A stretch of DNA of 16,681 bases from Actinomycetota bacterium (GCA_026392575.1 JAPLBU010000130.1:7153-23833); one strand, 5' to 3'. Counted from the first letter of the stretch, positions 8,443-15,689 are shown. Numbers and translations: made by a program. Notes: generated by a model from the sequence alone, not told the origin.

Positions 8443-8693
8443 GGACGGCATGTGGCGTGTGCATCCACTTCGCTCCGCAGTGGCGTAAGACGGGTCAATT
8501 GGCGCGCGCATTCCGCCTCGATGATCAGCTGGCACAGGGCGCCAAGTTGGGTGCGCTGCGCAGGCGCAACGGCGACCAGAACAACTGATTGACGAGCGCC
8601 ACGTGTCGCGGCGCCGCGTCGTCGGGAAGCCTGAGCCCCTTTGCGGTGATTGTGACCGTCACCTCGGACCCTGAAGGTGCCCGCCGGATTCAT
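8439..8693 (-). pseudogene. Possible decayed minus-strand coding remnant
   Basis: The 84-codon minus-strand frame has an Arg-rich, non-protein-like first half. From the V-V-L-V-A-V-A-P segment onward it has an alternating hydrophobic pattern (Q-L-G-A-L-C-Q-L-I-I-E-A-E-C). The adjacent minus frame over about 8581-8690 also reads protein-like (E-V-T-V-T-I-T-A-K-G-L-R-L). A frameshifted relic would explain both. I do not recognise the family; a faint likeness to PTS EIIA C-termini is only an impression. It could equally be chance in high-GC DNA. Confidence 0.15.
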
Positions 8694-8699
8694 GCAGGG

Positions 8700-8713
8700 G
8701 CCCGTTTGCGGGC
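8700..8713. repeat. GC-rich hairpin
   Basis: GCCCG / CGGGC inverted repeat with a four-base loop TTTG. It is symmetric, so it could fold on either strand. No T-run follows, so a terminator role is not supported. Confidence 0.35.
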
Positions 8714-8742
8714 AAGCCCACGTCGGCGTCCGGGACGATGGC

Positions 8743-8771
8743 GGTGGGCGGGGACAAGCCCCACCTTTCCT
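8743..8771 (+). terminator. Candidate hairpin terminator
   Basis: GGTGGGC (8743-8749) can pair with GCCCCACC (8758-8765), leaving one bulged C and an 8-base loop. TTTCCT follows. The stem is strong but the T-run is short and the site is about 300 bases past the racemase stop. It may insulate the upstream operon from the MFS gene. Confidence 0.3.
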
Positions 8772-8834
8772 GCGGGTGCAGGGGATCGACCTGCGGCCGA
8801 CCGTTGCCGCCCGAGGTGCCCGGGCCCCGACCTA

Positions 8835-8840
8835 TACGAT
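8835..8840 (+). promoter_or_regulatory. -10-like box for a leaderless MFS transcript
   Basis: TACGAT fits the actinobacterial TANNNT pattern and ends 7 bases before the GTG at 8848. Transcription would start at or next to the start codon. No Shine-Dalgarno sequence is present between the box and the GTG, and no clear -35 box stands 17 bases upstream. Confidence 0.45.
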
Positions 8841-8847
8841 CCGCAGC

Positions 8848-10369
8848 GTGACGTCCCTAGCCTTGCGGCCAACAACCGACGGGCGTCGACTGGTTCTGGG
8901 CGTGTGCGTGGTGGCGGGCGTGAGCATGAGCGTCACCGCCAGCTTCAACTACATTCTGACGCCGATGCTGGCCGATCTGAACCTCACCAACGACCAGGTG
9001 AGCACGGCGCTGGCGATCCCGAGCATCGCCGCCATCCTCGTGGTGTTCGTCGCCGGGCTCCTCGGTGACCGGCTGGGCCAGCGCAAGGTCCTCAGGATCG
9101 CGGTGGCGTTCTTCGTTGTCGGCAGCCTCGCGATCGCCGTCGCAAACGGCGAGATGCTGCTCTCGGTCGGCCTGCTGCTCGAGGGCATCGGTGCCACGGT
9201 GATGTCGATCACCGCGCTGGGGCTGCTGGGCTCGCGGATCGAAGGCGAGGGGGAGCGGGCCTCGGCATTCGCGACTTTCGGAATGGTCGGCCCGATCGTC
9301 TACTTGATCCTGCCGGTGGTTACCGGGGCCATCATCCGCGATCACAGTTGGCGACTGGTGCCGCTCATCTGGGTAGCCGCCGGGATGGTCTGCCTCGTCG
9401 CGATCATGACCTTGCTTCCCGCCTCGAAGGGCACTGGCGAGACGGGCGAACTGTGGACGCCGATTCTTGCCGGCCTGACGGTGGTGGCTGCCGTGCAGTT
9501 CCTCAGTCATTTCTCGGACGACGGGCTCTCGGCGCGCACCATGATGACTCTTGCAGGTGGCGTCGTCTCGGCCGTTGTTCTCGTGGTGGTGTACCGACGC
9601 ATGTCGTCACCGTAACGGCGCAACGGCGCTGCTGCTGATCGTCGTGCTGCTCATCCCCTTCGCGAACACCTGGTACTACATGACGCTCGCGTTCCAGTAC
9701 ATCTTCGGGCTCAGTGTTCTCCAGACGGCCATGGCGATGATTCCGGCGCAGCTGCTCGGGCTGGTTGGCGCGAAGGTCGTCGGCGGAGGGCTGATGCGCC
9801 GATACGGGGTGCATCAGGCGGGCACGATCATGCTGCTGGCGCTCTCGGCGAGCATGCTCACGCTGCTGCTGGTGCAGTACGACTCCCCCTTGTGGGTACC
9901 TGTGGCCAGCATCGCCGTCTTCAGCCTTGCCTCTATGGGTACCGCGGTCGTCCTGACCAATGCCGTCATGGGTACTGCTCCGAAGAGCGAGTCGGGCAAC
10001 ACTGCTGCCTTCCGCAGTTCGGCTTCGTCGATCGGGGTCGCACTCGGTTTCATCCTCATGAGTTCGATCGTCTTCGGCACGGTCGAGGCATCCATGACCC
10101 GCAACCTCGAAGGCGCCGGCCTGTCGACCGAGGAGATCTCTCAGGCGATTGAGGACCTCCAGGCGGCGACACAGAACCCTGACTACATCTCGACGTACAG
10201 CTACCCGGTCACGGAGACGGCGTCGATCAGTGACCTCGAGAAGTCGGCGATGGCTGACGGGCTTCACGTGAACGGCGCGCTGGGAGCGGCCGTCGCCCTG
10301 CTATCCACGATCGTGTTCGTGGGCTACCGCCGCCGACCTGCCCGATCGCATAAGACAGCCGACGCCTAG
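8848..10369 (+). pseudogene. MFS transporter (14-TM drug/H+ antiporter type), frameshifted near 9610
   Basis: Two overlapping frames together encode one MFS protein of about 506 residues. Part 1 (8848-9615) holds about seven hydrophobic segments and MFS motif A, G-L-L-G-D-R-L-G-Q-R-K, near residues 70-80. Part 2, in the next frame from about 9611 to 10369, resumes directly with N-G-A-T-A-L-L-L-I and carries the remaining segments plus a periplasmic-type loop before the last helix. Dropping one C of the CC at 9610-9611 would restore continuous reading across R-M-S-S-R-N-G-A. Size and segment number fit the DHA2-like exporters. The break may be a true mutation or a sequencing error. GTG 8848 is chosen because the protein-like sequence starts there and a -10-like box lies 7 bases upstream; the longer open frame from 8677 adds only non-protein-like sequence. 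Confidence 0.75.
9614..9629 (+). repeat. 8-bp tandem duplication at the MFS break
   Basis: AACGGCGC occurs twice in direct succession (9614-9621 and 9622-9629), immediately after the point where the frame changes. Removing one copy does not by itself restore the frame, because the TAA stop persists and 8 bases is the wrong phase. Confidence 0.6.
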
Positions 10370-10401
10370 TCGGGGCTTGACGCCTCGACGATGACCCTGT
10401 T

Positions 10402-10417
10402 CTTGGGCATCCCCAAG
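10402..10417 (+). terminator. Hairpin after the MFS gene, weak terminator candidate
   Basis: CTTGGG / CCCAAG is a perfect 6-bp stem with a CATC loop, 33 bases past the MFS stop. Only GGGTT follows, so there is no real T-run. The position fits a terminator and the sequence only partly does. Confidence 0.4.
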
Positions 10418-10536
10418 GGTTAACGAAGACGTGAGACACGGGTCAACCAAGTCGCGAAGCATCACACCCGGCGGCCGACTCCGCAGAGGTGCTGCGACGC
10501 CGAGCCGAGCGTGTAAACCGCATCGGATGGACCGCG

Positions 10537-10542
10537 TAATCT
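10537..10542 (+). promoter_or_regulatory. -10-like box for a leaderless monooxygenase transcript
   Basis: TAATCT matches TANNNT and ends 6 bases before the GTG at 10549, so the transcript would begin at the start codon. There is no Shine-Dalgarno sequence in the gap. A -35 box is not evident at the usual distance. Confidence 0.5.
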
Positions 10543-10548
10543 TCGGCT

Positions 10549-11541
10549 GTGCCCACCTTCCCGCTGTCCGTGCTCGACCTTGCCATCGTGGGCCGTGATG
10601 AGACCGTGGCCGACAGCCTTGCCGGCTGCGTTCACATGGCGCAGCGCGCGGAGGCTCTGGGCTACTCGCGTGTCTGGTACGCCGAGCATCACAACATGAG
10701 TTCGATCGCGTCATCCGCGACTGCCGTGCTCATCGCCCACGTTGCTGCTCACACGACGACCATCCGCCTGGGGTCAGGCGGGGTGATGCTGCCCAATCAT
10801 GCGCCGCTTGTGATTGCCGAGCAGTTCGGCACGCTCGCCACGTTGCATCCTGGCCGGATCGACCTTGGGCTGGGGCGCGCGCCCGGTACCGACCAGGTCA
10901 CGCTGCGTGCGCTGCGTCGGGATCCGATGGCCGCCGATTCCTTCCCTCAAGACGTCCTCGAACTGCAGGGGTACCTTGCCGACGAGACTCGCGTGCCGAC
11001 GATCCATGCGACTCCGGGGCGTGGCACTCATGTTCCGATCTACATCCTCGGCTCATCGCTGTTCGGCGCGCAGCTGGCCGCGATGCTGGGACTGCCGTAC
11101 GCGTTCGCGTCGCACTTCGCGCCCGCAGCCCTGGAGGCGGCTCTGCGCGTGTATCGCAGGGATTTCCAGCCGTCCGAGCAACTCGATGCGCCCTACGCGA
11201 TGGCGGCGGTCAACGTCATCGCTGCGCCTACCGCAGCGGACGCTGAGCATCAGCGCGTCACGCGACGTCGGGCTCTCGGCCGGCGCATGCTCACGCGCGG
11301 TGGGCAGCGGCTGGATGACGCGCAGATCGATGCGATCCTCGACAGCCCGGACGGCTCCTTCGTGGACGAGATGATGACCTACACGGCGTGCGGCACCCCC
11401 GACGACGTCCGCGCCTACCTCGAGGAGTTCCAGCGCTTCACAGGTGCCGACGAATTGATGACGGTGCACCAGGGCGGCGTGGTGGACGACCGCATCCTCA
11501 GCCTGACGCTCACGGCGAAGGTCATGGACCTGGGTGAGTAG
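10549..11541 (+). CDS. LLM-class flavin-dependent oxidoreductase (luciferase family group 1, YhbW-like)
   Basis: This 330-residue cytoplasmic protein has the bacterial luciferase (beta/alpha)8 fold and is expected to use reduced flavin to oxidise an unknown small molecule. Visible hallmarks are P-L-S-V-L-D-L-A at the N-terminus, W-Y-A-E-H-H-N at 43-49, G-S-G-G-V-M-L-P-N-H at 75-84, E-Q-F-G-T-L at 91-96 and L-G-L-G-R-A-P-G-T-D at 106-115. These define the YhbW-type 'group 1' family, and length is typical. The start is a GTG with no Shine-Dalgarno sequence; the conserved P-L-S-V-L-D follows at residue 5, so no room exists for a later start. It follows the MFS gene by 179 bases with its own probable promoter. 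The substrate cannot be inferred. Confidence 0.9.
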   Translation: MPTFPLSVLDLAIVGRDETVADSLAGCVHMAQRAEALGYSRVWYAEHHNMSSIASSATAVLIAHVAAHTTTIRLGSGGVMLPNHAPLVIAEQFGTLATLHPGRIDLGLGRAPGTDQVTLRALRRDPMAADSFPQDVLELQGYLADETRVPTIHATPGRGTHVPIYILGSSLFGAQLAAMLGLPYAFASHFAPAALEAALRVYRRDFQPSEQLDAPYAMAAVNVIAAPTAADAEHQRVTRRRALGRRMLTRGGQRLDDAQIDAILDSPDGSFVDEMMTYTACGTPDDVRAYLEEFQRFTGADELMTVHQGGVVDDRILSLTLTAKVMDLGE

Positions 11542-11584
11542 CGCCGCTAGGTGATTGAAACGGCGGGGTGACCGCGATGCTCTG

Positions 11585-11598
11585 CCAGCCGTGGCTGG
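11585..11598. terminator. Hairpin between convergent genes
   Basis: CCAGC / GCTGG with loop CGTG lies between the convergent ends of the monooxygenase gene (11541) and the ROK gene (11603). It could act on both strands, but there is no T-run on either side. Position is the main argument. Confidence 0.35.
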
Positions 11599-11602
11599 AG
11601 GC

Positions 11603-12877
11603 CTACCGTCCTGCGAGGAGGGGAAGCTCGGGCAGGCCCGCGGTACTGCCGCGCTCGATCCAGTGCGGCAGCAGTTGTGGGGAGAGGATCTCGTCGGCTA
11701 CCAGTGCGGCGGCACCGTAGATTCCGGCGAGGTCGCCCAGCTCGGAACGTGAGATGAGCAGGTCTCGCGTGGCGAGCGGCAGCGATCTCTCATAGACGCT
11801 CTGCCGGATGGACGCGAGGAACATGTCACCGGCGTTGGCGACTCCACCGCCGATGATCACCAAGGACGGGTTGTAGAAGTTGACGAGCGCCGCGATCATC
11901 TGGCCGATGAGGCGTCCGGCTTGGCTGAGGATCTCGTTTGCGACGAGATCGCCGTGGGCAGCGCCGTTCGCGACATCGTGGGCCGTGATCGCCTGATCGC
12001 TTGCGAGGCGCTGTGCCAGGAACGGACTGGAGCCGTCGCGCGCCGCCTCGGCTCCCTGGAGTGCGATCGCGTGACCTCCGGCCAGTGCCTCAAGGCAGCC
12101 CACTTTGCCGCATCGGCAGACCTGAGTCGTCGCCTCCAAGATACGGACGTGCCCGATGTCGCCAGCCGCACCTTGGGCGCCGCGGTGAAGCCGGCCTGAT
12201 GAGATGAGACCCGAGCCGATTCCGGTGCCGATCTTGACGAAGATGGCGTCGTCAACGCCGGCCGCGATGCCGCGCCGCACTTCGCCGATGGCCAGCATGT
12301 TGACGTCGTTGTCGATCCAGGTGGGTGCGTGGAAGCGCGACGAGAGTCGGACGCGGACCGGGTAGCGATCCCAGCCGGGCATGATCGGCGGCGAGGTCGG
12401 TGATCCGATGCTGAACTCGACGGGCCCGGGCAGGCCGACGCCGATGCCCCAGACGGCCGGCTGCGGGTGGGCTTCAACGAGGCTGTCGAAGATCCGTTCG
12501 ACGATTCCCAGGACAACGTCGGGTCCCGCGGCGATATCGATGGATGCGTCCCGGCGTTCGATGATGTCGCCGTTCAGATTGGTGATGGCCGCATTGATTG
12601 CGGTCGCCCCGAGTTCGGCGACCAAGAGCGCACCGAGCGGGGCATTGAAGACGAGGCTGCGCGACGGGCGACCACCCGTCGACTCGCCCGGCAGCCCCTC
12701 CGTGACGAGGCCGCTGTCGATGAGGCTGGTCACTCGTTGCGTCACGACGGTGCGGCCGAGGCCAGTGACGCGGGCGAGTTCGGGTCGCGTGTTGGCGGTC
12801 CCGAAACGGATGAGATCGAGGATGGGCACCAGATGGTCGGCGGTCGTCGACTGCAGCATTCCCGTCAGATTCCTCAT
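11603..12877 (-). CDS. ROK-family transcriptional regulator
   Basis: The product is 424 residues from the chosen ATG. An N-terminal winged helix-turn-helix (about 15-60, with R-P-E-L-A-R-V-T-G-L ... V-T-S-L-I-D-S-G-L-V) is followed by G-G-R-P-S and a ROK sugar-kinase-like domain. The ROK zinc site is present: His243 with Cys254, Cys256 and Cys261 in C-R-C-G-K-V-G-C-L-E. I-D-N-D-V-N (188-193) and G-T-G-I-G-S-G (217-223) are also intact. The kinase phosphate loop D-x-G-G-T is degenerate (E-L-G-A-T), which fits a sugar-sensing regulator rather than a kinase. Divergence from a ribose-type importer suggests it controls that importer and responds to its sugar. The ATG at 12877 gives a normal NagC-like N-terminus and has AAGG 8 bases upstream. 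The frame is open to a GTG at 12961, but that codon directly abuts the AGGAGG. An in-frame ATG at 12910 is a weaker alternative. Confidence 0.88.
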   Translation of the reverse strand: MRNLTGMLQSTTADHLVPILDLIRFGTANTRPELARVTGLGRTVVTQRVTSLIDSGLVTEGLPGESTGGRPSRSLVFNAPLGALLVAELGATAINAAITNLNGDIIERRDASIDIAAGPDVVLGIVERIFDSLVEAHPQPAVWGIGVGLPGPVEFSIGSPTSPPIMPGWDRYPVRVRLSSRFHAPTWIDNDVNMLAIGEVRRGIAAGVDDAIFVKIGTGIGSGLISSGRLHRGAQGAAGDIGHVRILEATTQVCRCGKVGCLEALAGGHAIALQGAEAARDGSSPFLAQRLASDQAITAHDVANGAAHGDLVANEILSQAGRLIGQMIAALVNFYNPSLVIIGGGVANAGDMFLASIRQSVYERSLPLATRDLLISRSELGDLAGIYGAAALVADEILSPQLLPHWIERGSTAGLPELPLLAGR

Positions 12878-12954
12878 GTCGGGCGCCTTGTGGCGCCGGT
12901 AGCGCAGCATTTTAGGTCGCTCGTGCGGTTCGGCGCGCAAATGCAGCCCAACAC
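12874..12954 (-). CDS. Possible 26-codon Cys-rich leader peptide upstream of the ROK gene
   Basis: A GTG at 12954 lies 6 bases after a perfect AGGAGG on the minus strand. The frame runs 26 codons and ends in a TGA that overlaps the ROK ATG as ATGA. It differs from the ROK frame. The peptide begins M-L-G-C-I-C-A-P and has Cys4, Cys6, Cys16 and Cys17, all TGC codons. There is no signal peptide or known domain. It could be a leader whose translation is coupled to, or controls, ROK translation. It could also mark a 5' frameshift in the ROK gene, or be chance. The strong ribosome binding site with ideal spacing is the main support. Confidence 0.4.
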   Translation of the reverse strand: MLGCICAPNRTSDLKCCATGATRRPT

Positions 12955-12960
12955 GGAGCA

Positions 12961-12966
12961 CCTCCT
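12961..12966 (-). promoter_or_regulatory. Strong Shine-Dalgarno upstream of the ROK gene
   Basis: AGGAGG on the minus strand is the best ribosome binding site in this part of the window. Its ideal start is the GTG at 12954, out of frame with the ROK protein. The ROK ATG at 12877 is 83 bases further on and has only a weak site of its own. Confidence 0.6.
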
Positions 12967-13095
12967 ACGGGATGTGTCACACCGTTACCAATGTGTTATC
13001 AAATTGTGCAGCATTACGTTGCTATCGAGTTGTATTAAGCCTCAAACCTACATAAGAATGATCATACATGGCGAAACGAGGGGAGGCGGCCGAGC
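12967..13095. promoter_or_regulatory. AT-rich divergent control region between the ROK gene and the sugar importer
   Basis: This is the most AT-rich stretch of the window, between a minus-strand regulator and a plus-strand importer. Promoters for both must lie here, but no -35/-10 pair is convincing enough to place. Near the importer start, GGGGAGG (13080-13086) serves as ribosome binding site for the ATG at 13096. The two direct repeats listed next are the best operator candidates. Confidence 0.6.
12997..13033 (+). repeat. Pair of 11-bp direct repeats, candidate ROK operators
   Basis: TATCAAATTGT (12997-13007) and TATCGAGTTGT (13023-13033) agree at 9 of 11 positions and start 26 bp apart, about two and a half helix turns. 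The position in the divergent region fits binding sites for the neighbouring ROK protein. Neither copy is clearly palindromic, and ROK sites are usually inverted repeats, so the role is tentative. Confidence 0.35.
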
Positions 13096-14643
13096 ATGAG
13101 CCCGGACCTCACAGACCTGTCAGTGCCCGCCACGGCCGTCGGCGGTCCGCTCCTTGAGATGACGGGGATCGTCAAGGTCTTCCCCGGTGTCCGCGCCTTG
13201 GATGGGGTTGATCTCGACGTCGTGTCCGGAGAGGTTCACTGCCTGCTCGGGCAGAACGGGGCGGGCAAGTCCACCCTGATCAAGGTGCTGTCGGGTGCTC
13301 ACCACCCCGACGAGGGCACGATCCGCTGGAACGGTGAAATCGTCCGGCTGACCCGTCCTACGGCTGCCATGCGCCTGGGGATAGCCGCGATCTACCAGGA
13401 ACTCGACCTCGTCAATGACCTCACGGTCGCCCAGAACATCAGCCTCGGCCATGAGCCAACAAGAGCGGGCTTCGACCGGCGGCATGCCGAGCGTCAGACG
13501 GCAGTGGAGCTCCTGCTTCGGCTCGGGCATCCGGAGATCCAACCCAATGCCGTGGTCGGCAATCTCCCCGCAGCCGGCAAGCAGATCGTCAGCATGGCGC
13601 GGGCTCTGTCGCGCGACGTGAAGCTGATGATCATGGACGAACCCTCCGCGGTGCTCGATCAGGGTGAGGTCGCACGCCTCTTCCAGGTCATCCGGGATCT
13701 CACCGCCAACGGCGTTGCTGTCATCTACATCTCGCATCGGCTCGAGGAGATTCGCGCCATCGGTGACCGAGTGACAGTCCTCAAGGACGGGCGCACGGTC
13801 GCGACGGGCCTGCCCGCCAAGACCACTACCACCGCCGACGTCATCCGCATGATGACCGGCCGCAACATCGAATACGTGTTCCCGGAGCGCAGCAGGGAGA
13901 TCTTCGAGGGAGCGCCGATGCTCGATGTCGTCGGTATCTCCCGGGCCCGTGAGTTCGAGGACATCTCCTTCGGCGTGCACCCAGGCGAGGTCGTCGGCTT
14001 GGCCGGTCTCGTCGGATCGGGTCGATCCGAGATCCTCGAGACCGTCTACGGTGCTCGCCGGACAGAGTCCGGCTCTGTGCGCGTCGACGGCAAGGACCTT
14101 CACGCCGGATCGGTGTCGTCGGCGGTCACCGCTGGCGTGGGCCTCTGTCCGGAGGAGCGCAAGAGCCAGGCATTGCTCCTGGATCAGACTGTCGCCAACA
14201 ACGTCACGCTCGCCTCTCTGCGCAAGTTCGCCTTCGGACCCTTCCTGAATCGGCACCGGGAAGACTCGGCGGCGCGTCGGCAGATCGAGGCTCTCGACGT
14301 TCGTCCCAGCGATCCACAGCGAGACGCGCGCACGCTGTCCGGTGGCAATCAGCAGAAGGTCGTACTCGCCAGGTGGCTGCTCAAGGACTGTCGTGTCCTG
14401 CTGCTCGACGAGCCCACTCGTGGAGTCGACGTCGGGGCGAGAAGCGAGCTCTACGCACTCATCCGCGAACTCGCGAACTCAGGAGTCGCAGTGCTCCTCG
14501 TGAGCAGCGAGGTGCCCGAAGTGCTCGGCCTGTCGGATCGGGTTCTGGTCATTCGAGAAGGACGGATCGTCCACGACGGTCCTGCGCAAGGGATCGATGA
14601 ATCCGATGTCCTCGGACTTGTAATGGAGGGAAGCTCGCGATGA
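13096..14643 (+). CDS. Ribose-type sugar ABC transporter, fused double ATP-binding protein (RbsA/MglA/XylG-like)
   Basis: This 515-residue protein has two ABC domains in tandem, the layout of CUT2 sugar importers. Domain 1 has Walker A G-Q-N-G-A-G-K-S-T (52-60) and Walker B ending M-D-E-P-S (D181, E182), but its signature is degenerate (L-P-A-A-G-K-Q, 157-163). Domain 2 has the family's usual altered Walker A (G-S-G-R-S-E near 307), an intact L-S-G-G-N-Q-Q-K (414-421) and L-D-E-P-T-R-G-V-D-V-G (from about 437). It energises sugar uptake through the next gene's permease. The start has GGGGAGG upstream and the stop overlaps the permease start as ATGA. Divergence from a ROK regulator suggests induction by the imported sugar. 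Substrate is not identifiable. Confidence 0.92.
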   Translation: MSPDLTDLSVPATAVGGPLLEMTGIVKVFPGVRALDGVDLDVVSGEVHCLLGQNGAGKSTLIKVLSGAHHPDEGTIRWNGEIVRLTRPTAAMRLGIAAIYQELDLVNDLTVAQNISLGHEPTRAGFDRRHAERQTAVELLLRLGHPEIQPNAVVGNLPAAGKQIVSMARALSRDVKLMIMDEPSAVLDQGEVARLFQVIRDLTANGVAVIYISHRLEEIRAIGDRVTVLKDGRTVATGLPAKTTTTADVIRMMTGRNIEYVFPERSREIFEGAPMLDVVGISRAREFEDISFGVHPGEVVGLAGLVGSGRSEILETVYGARRTESGSVRVDGKDLHAGSVSSAVTAGVGLCPEERKSQALLLDQTVANNVTLASLRKFAFGPFLNRHREDSAARRQIEALDVRPSDPQRDARTLSGGNQQKVVLARWLLKDCRVLLLDEPTRGVDVGARSELYALIRELANSGVAVLLVSSEVPEVLGLSDRVLVIREGRIVHDGPAQGIDESDVLGLVMEGSSR

Positions 14644-15689
14644 GCGATTCGGTAGTGGCAGTCCAGACGCCGGTCCCGCCGCCAGTCGGACCTGACGACT
14701 CCGCGCCTTCGAGTTCGAGGTTGCGCCGGATCTTCCGCGGGTCGGTCGGCCGCAACCTCGGCCTGATCCTCGCTCTCATCATCCTGATCATCGTCGGGGT
14801 CGTCACGGGCGGCGAGCGCTTCGCCAGCATCGAGAACAGCCTGACCATCCTTCGACTCGGATCGGTCATCGGCGTCGTCAGCGTCGGGATGACCTTCGTC
14901 ATCATCGGCGGGGGAATCGACCTCTCCGTCGGAGCAAACGTCGCCCTTGCCTCGGTCTGGGCCACCACCCTGGCGACGCAGACGATGGGGAGGGACGTCC
15001 ACTGGATCGTGATGGTCGGGTGTGCCGTGATCGTCGCGACCTGCGTGGGCCTCATCAACGGATTGATGATCGCCTACGGGAGGATCGCACCCTTCATCGC
15101 AACCTTGGCCATGCTCGCCGCGGCTCGCGGCCTGGCCGAGATCATCGCTGACCGCAAGACGCAGATCATCACCGTCCAGGGCTTCCTGGACACCTTCTCC
15201 GGTGACGTCTTCGGCGTCCCCGTGTTGGTGATCTTCTTTGCCGTCGTTGCGGTTATCGGATGGATCCTGCTCAACCGAACCACGTTCGGGCGTCGCACCT
15301 TCGCCGTCGGTGGAAACGCGGAGGCAGCTCGCCTCTCGGGCATTCACGTCCAGCGTCACACGCTGTGGCTGTATGCGCTCCTGGGCACGACCTGTGGCAT
15401 CGCGGCCGTGATGATCATGGCGCGCACGACAACGGGCAGCTCAACTCACGGAATGCTCTACGAACTCGATGCCATCGCCGCGGTTGTCATCGGCGGCACG
15501 CTCCTGACGGGCGGTCGAGGCACCATCGTCGGCACCGTCATCGGCGTCCTCATCTTCACGATGCTCAGCAACATCTTCACGCTCAACAACCTTTCCATCT
15601 CGGCTCAGGCGATCGCCAAGGGCGTGATCATCGTTATCGCGGTGATGCTGCAGCAGCGGATCGCAGACCGCAGTCGGGCAGTGACTTGA
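14640..15689 (+). CDS. Ribose-type sugar ABC transporter permease (RbsC-like, BPD_transp_2)
   Basis: The product is a 349-residue polytopic membrane protein. A Pro/Ser-rich cytoplasmic N-terminus of about 35 residues precedes hydrophobic segments beginning near 40, 75, 95, 120, 195, 240, 280 and 320. Family hallmarks are G-G-G-I-D-L-S-V-G near 96-104, G-G-N-A-E-A-A-R-L-S-G-I near 223-234 and the C-terminal I-G-G-T-L-L-T-G-G-R-G-T-I-V-G-T near 285-300. These are typical of CUT2 permeases such as RbsC, which form a homodimeric channel on the fused ATPase. The 4-base overlap with the ATPase stop indicates coupled translation. Length is slightly above the usual 320-330 because of the N-terminal tail. 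Confidence 0.92.
   Translation: MSDSVVAVQTPVPPPVGPDDSAPSSSRLRRIFRGSVGRNLGLILALIILIIVGVVTGGERFASIENSLTILRLGSVIGVVSVGMTFVIIGGGIDLSVGANVALASVWATTLATQTMGRDVHWIVMVGCAVIVATCVGLINGLMIAYGRIAPFIATLAMLAAARGLAEIIADRKTQIITVQGFLDTFSGDVFGVPVLVIFFAVVAVIGWILLNRTTFGRRTFAVGGNAEAARLSGIHVQRHTLWLYALLGTTCGIAAVMIMARTTTGSSTHGMLYELDAIAAVVIGGTLLTGGRGTIVGTVIGVLIFTMLSNIFTLNNLSISAQAIAKGVIIVIAVMLQQRIADRSRAVT

Larger units (their letters stand above)
8443..8847. other. Non-coding stretch with hairpins; no intact gene seen
   Basis: About 400 bases separate the racemase from the MFS gene. Reading frames here lack a ribosome binding site and recognisable domains. It contains a weak CCACT/AGTGG hairpin (8465-8483) and two stronger GC-rich hairpins listed separately. 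The minus strand has an open frame (8439-8693) whose C-terminal half has a hydrophobic, protein-like composition and may be a gene remnant. Confidence 0.5.

Noticed and set aside
8677..8847. Longer N-terminus for the MFS protein
   Set aside because: The upstream part is Gly/Arg-rich, non-membrane-like and crosses a strong hairpin. The GTG at 8848 has a -10-like box at leaderless spacing.
9614..9629. The 8-bp duplication as sole cause of the MFS frameshift
   Set aside because: Deleting one copy leaves the TAA at 9613-9615 and shifts by the wrong phase. A one-base change just upstream is required.
12878..12961. GTG at 12961 as the start of the ROK regulator
   Set aside because: The AGGAGG directly abuts this GTG, leaving no spacer for initiation, and the added residues are not ROK-like. 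The ATG at 12877 gives a normal N-terminus.
13120..14256. Long minus-strand open frame (378 codons) opposite the fused ATPase
   Set aside because: It is the antisense shadow of a gene with clear motifs. Composition is Asp/Arg/His-rich with no domain, a common artefact of high GC content.
14451..15359. Long minus-strand open frame (302 codons) opposite the sugar permease
   Set aside because: It is very rich in Asp, Arg and Gly, with no hydrophobic core or motif, and lies opposite a well-supported permease.
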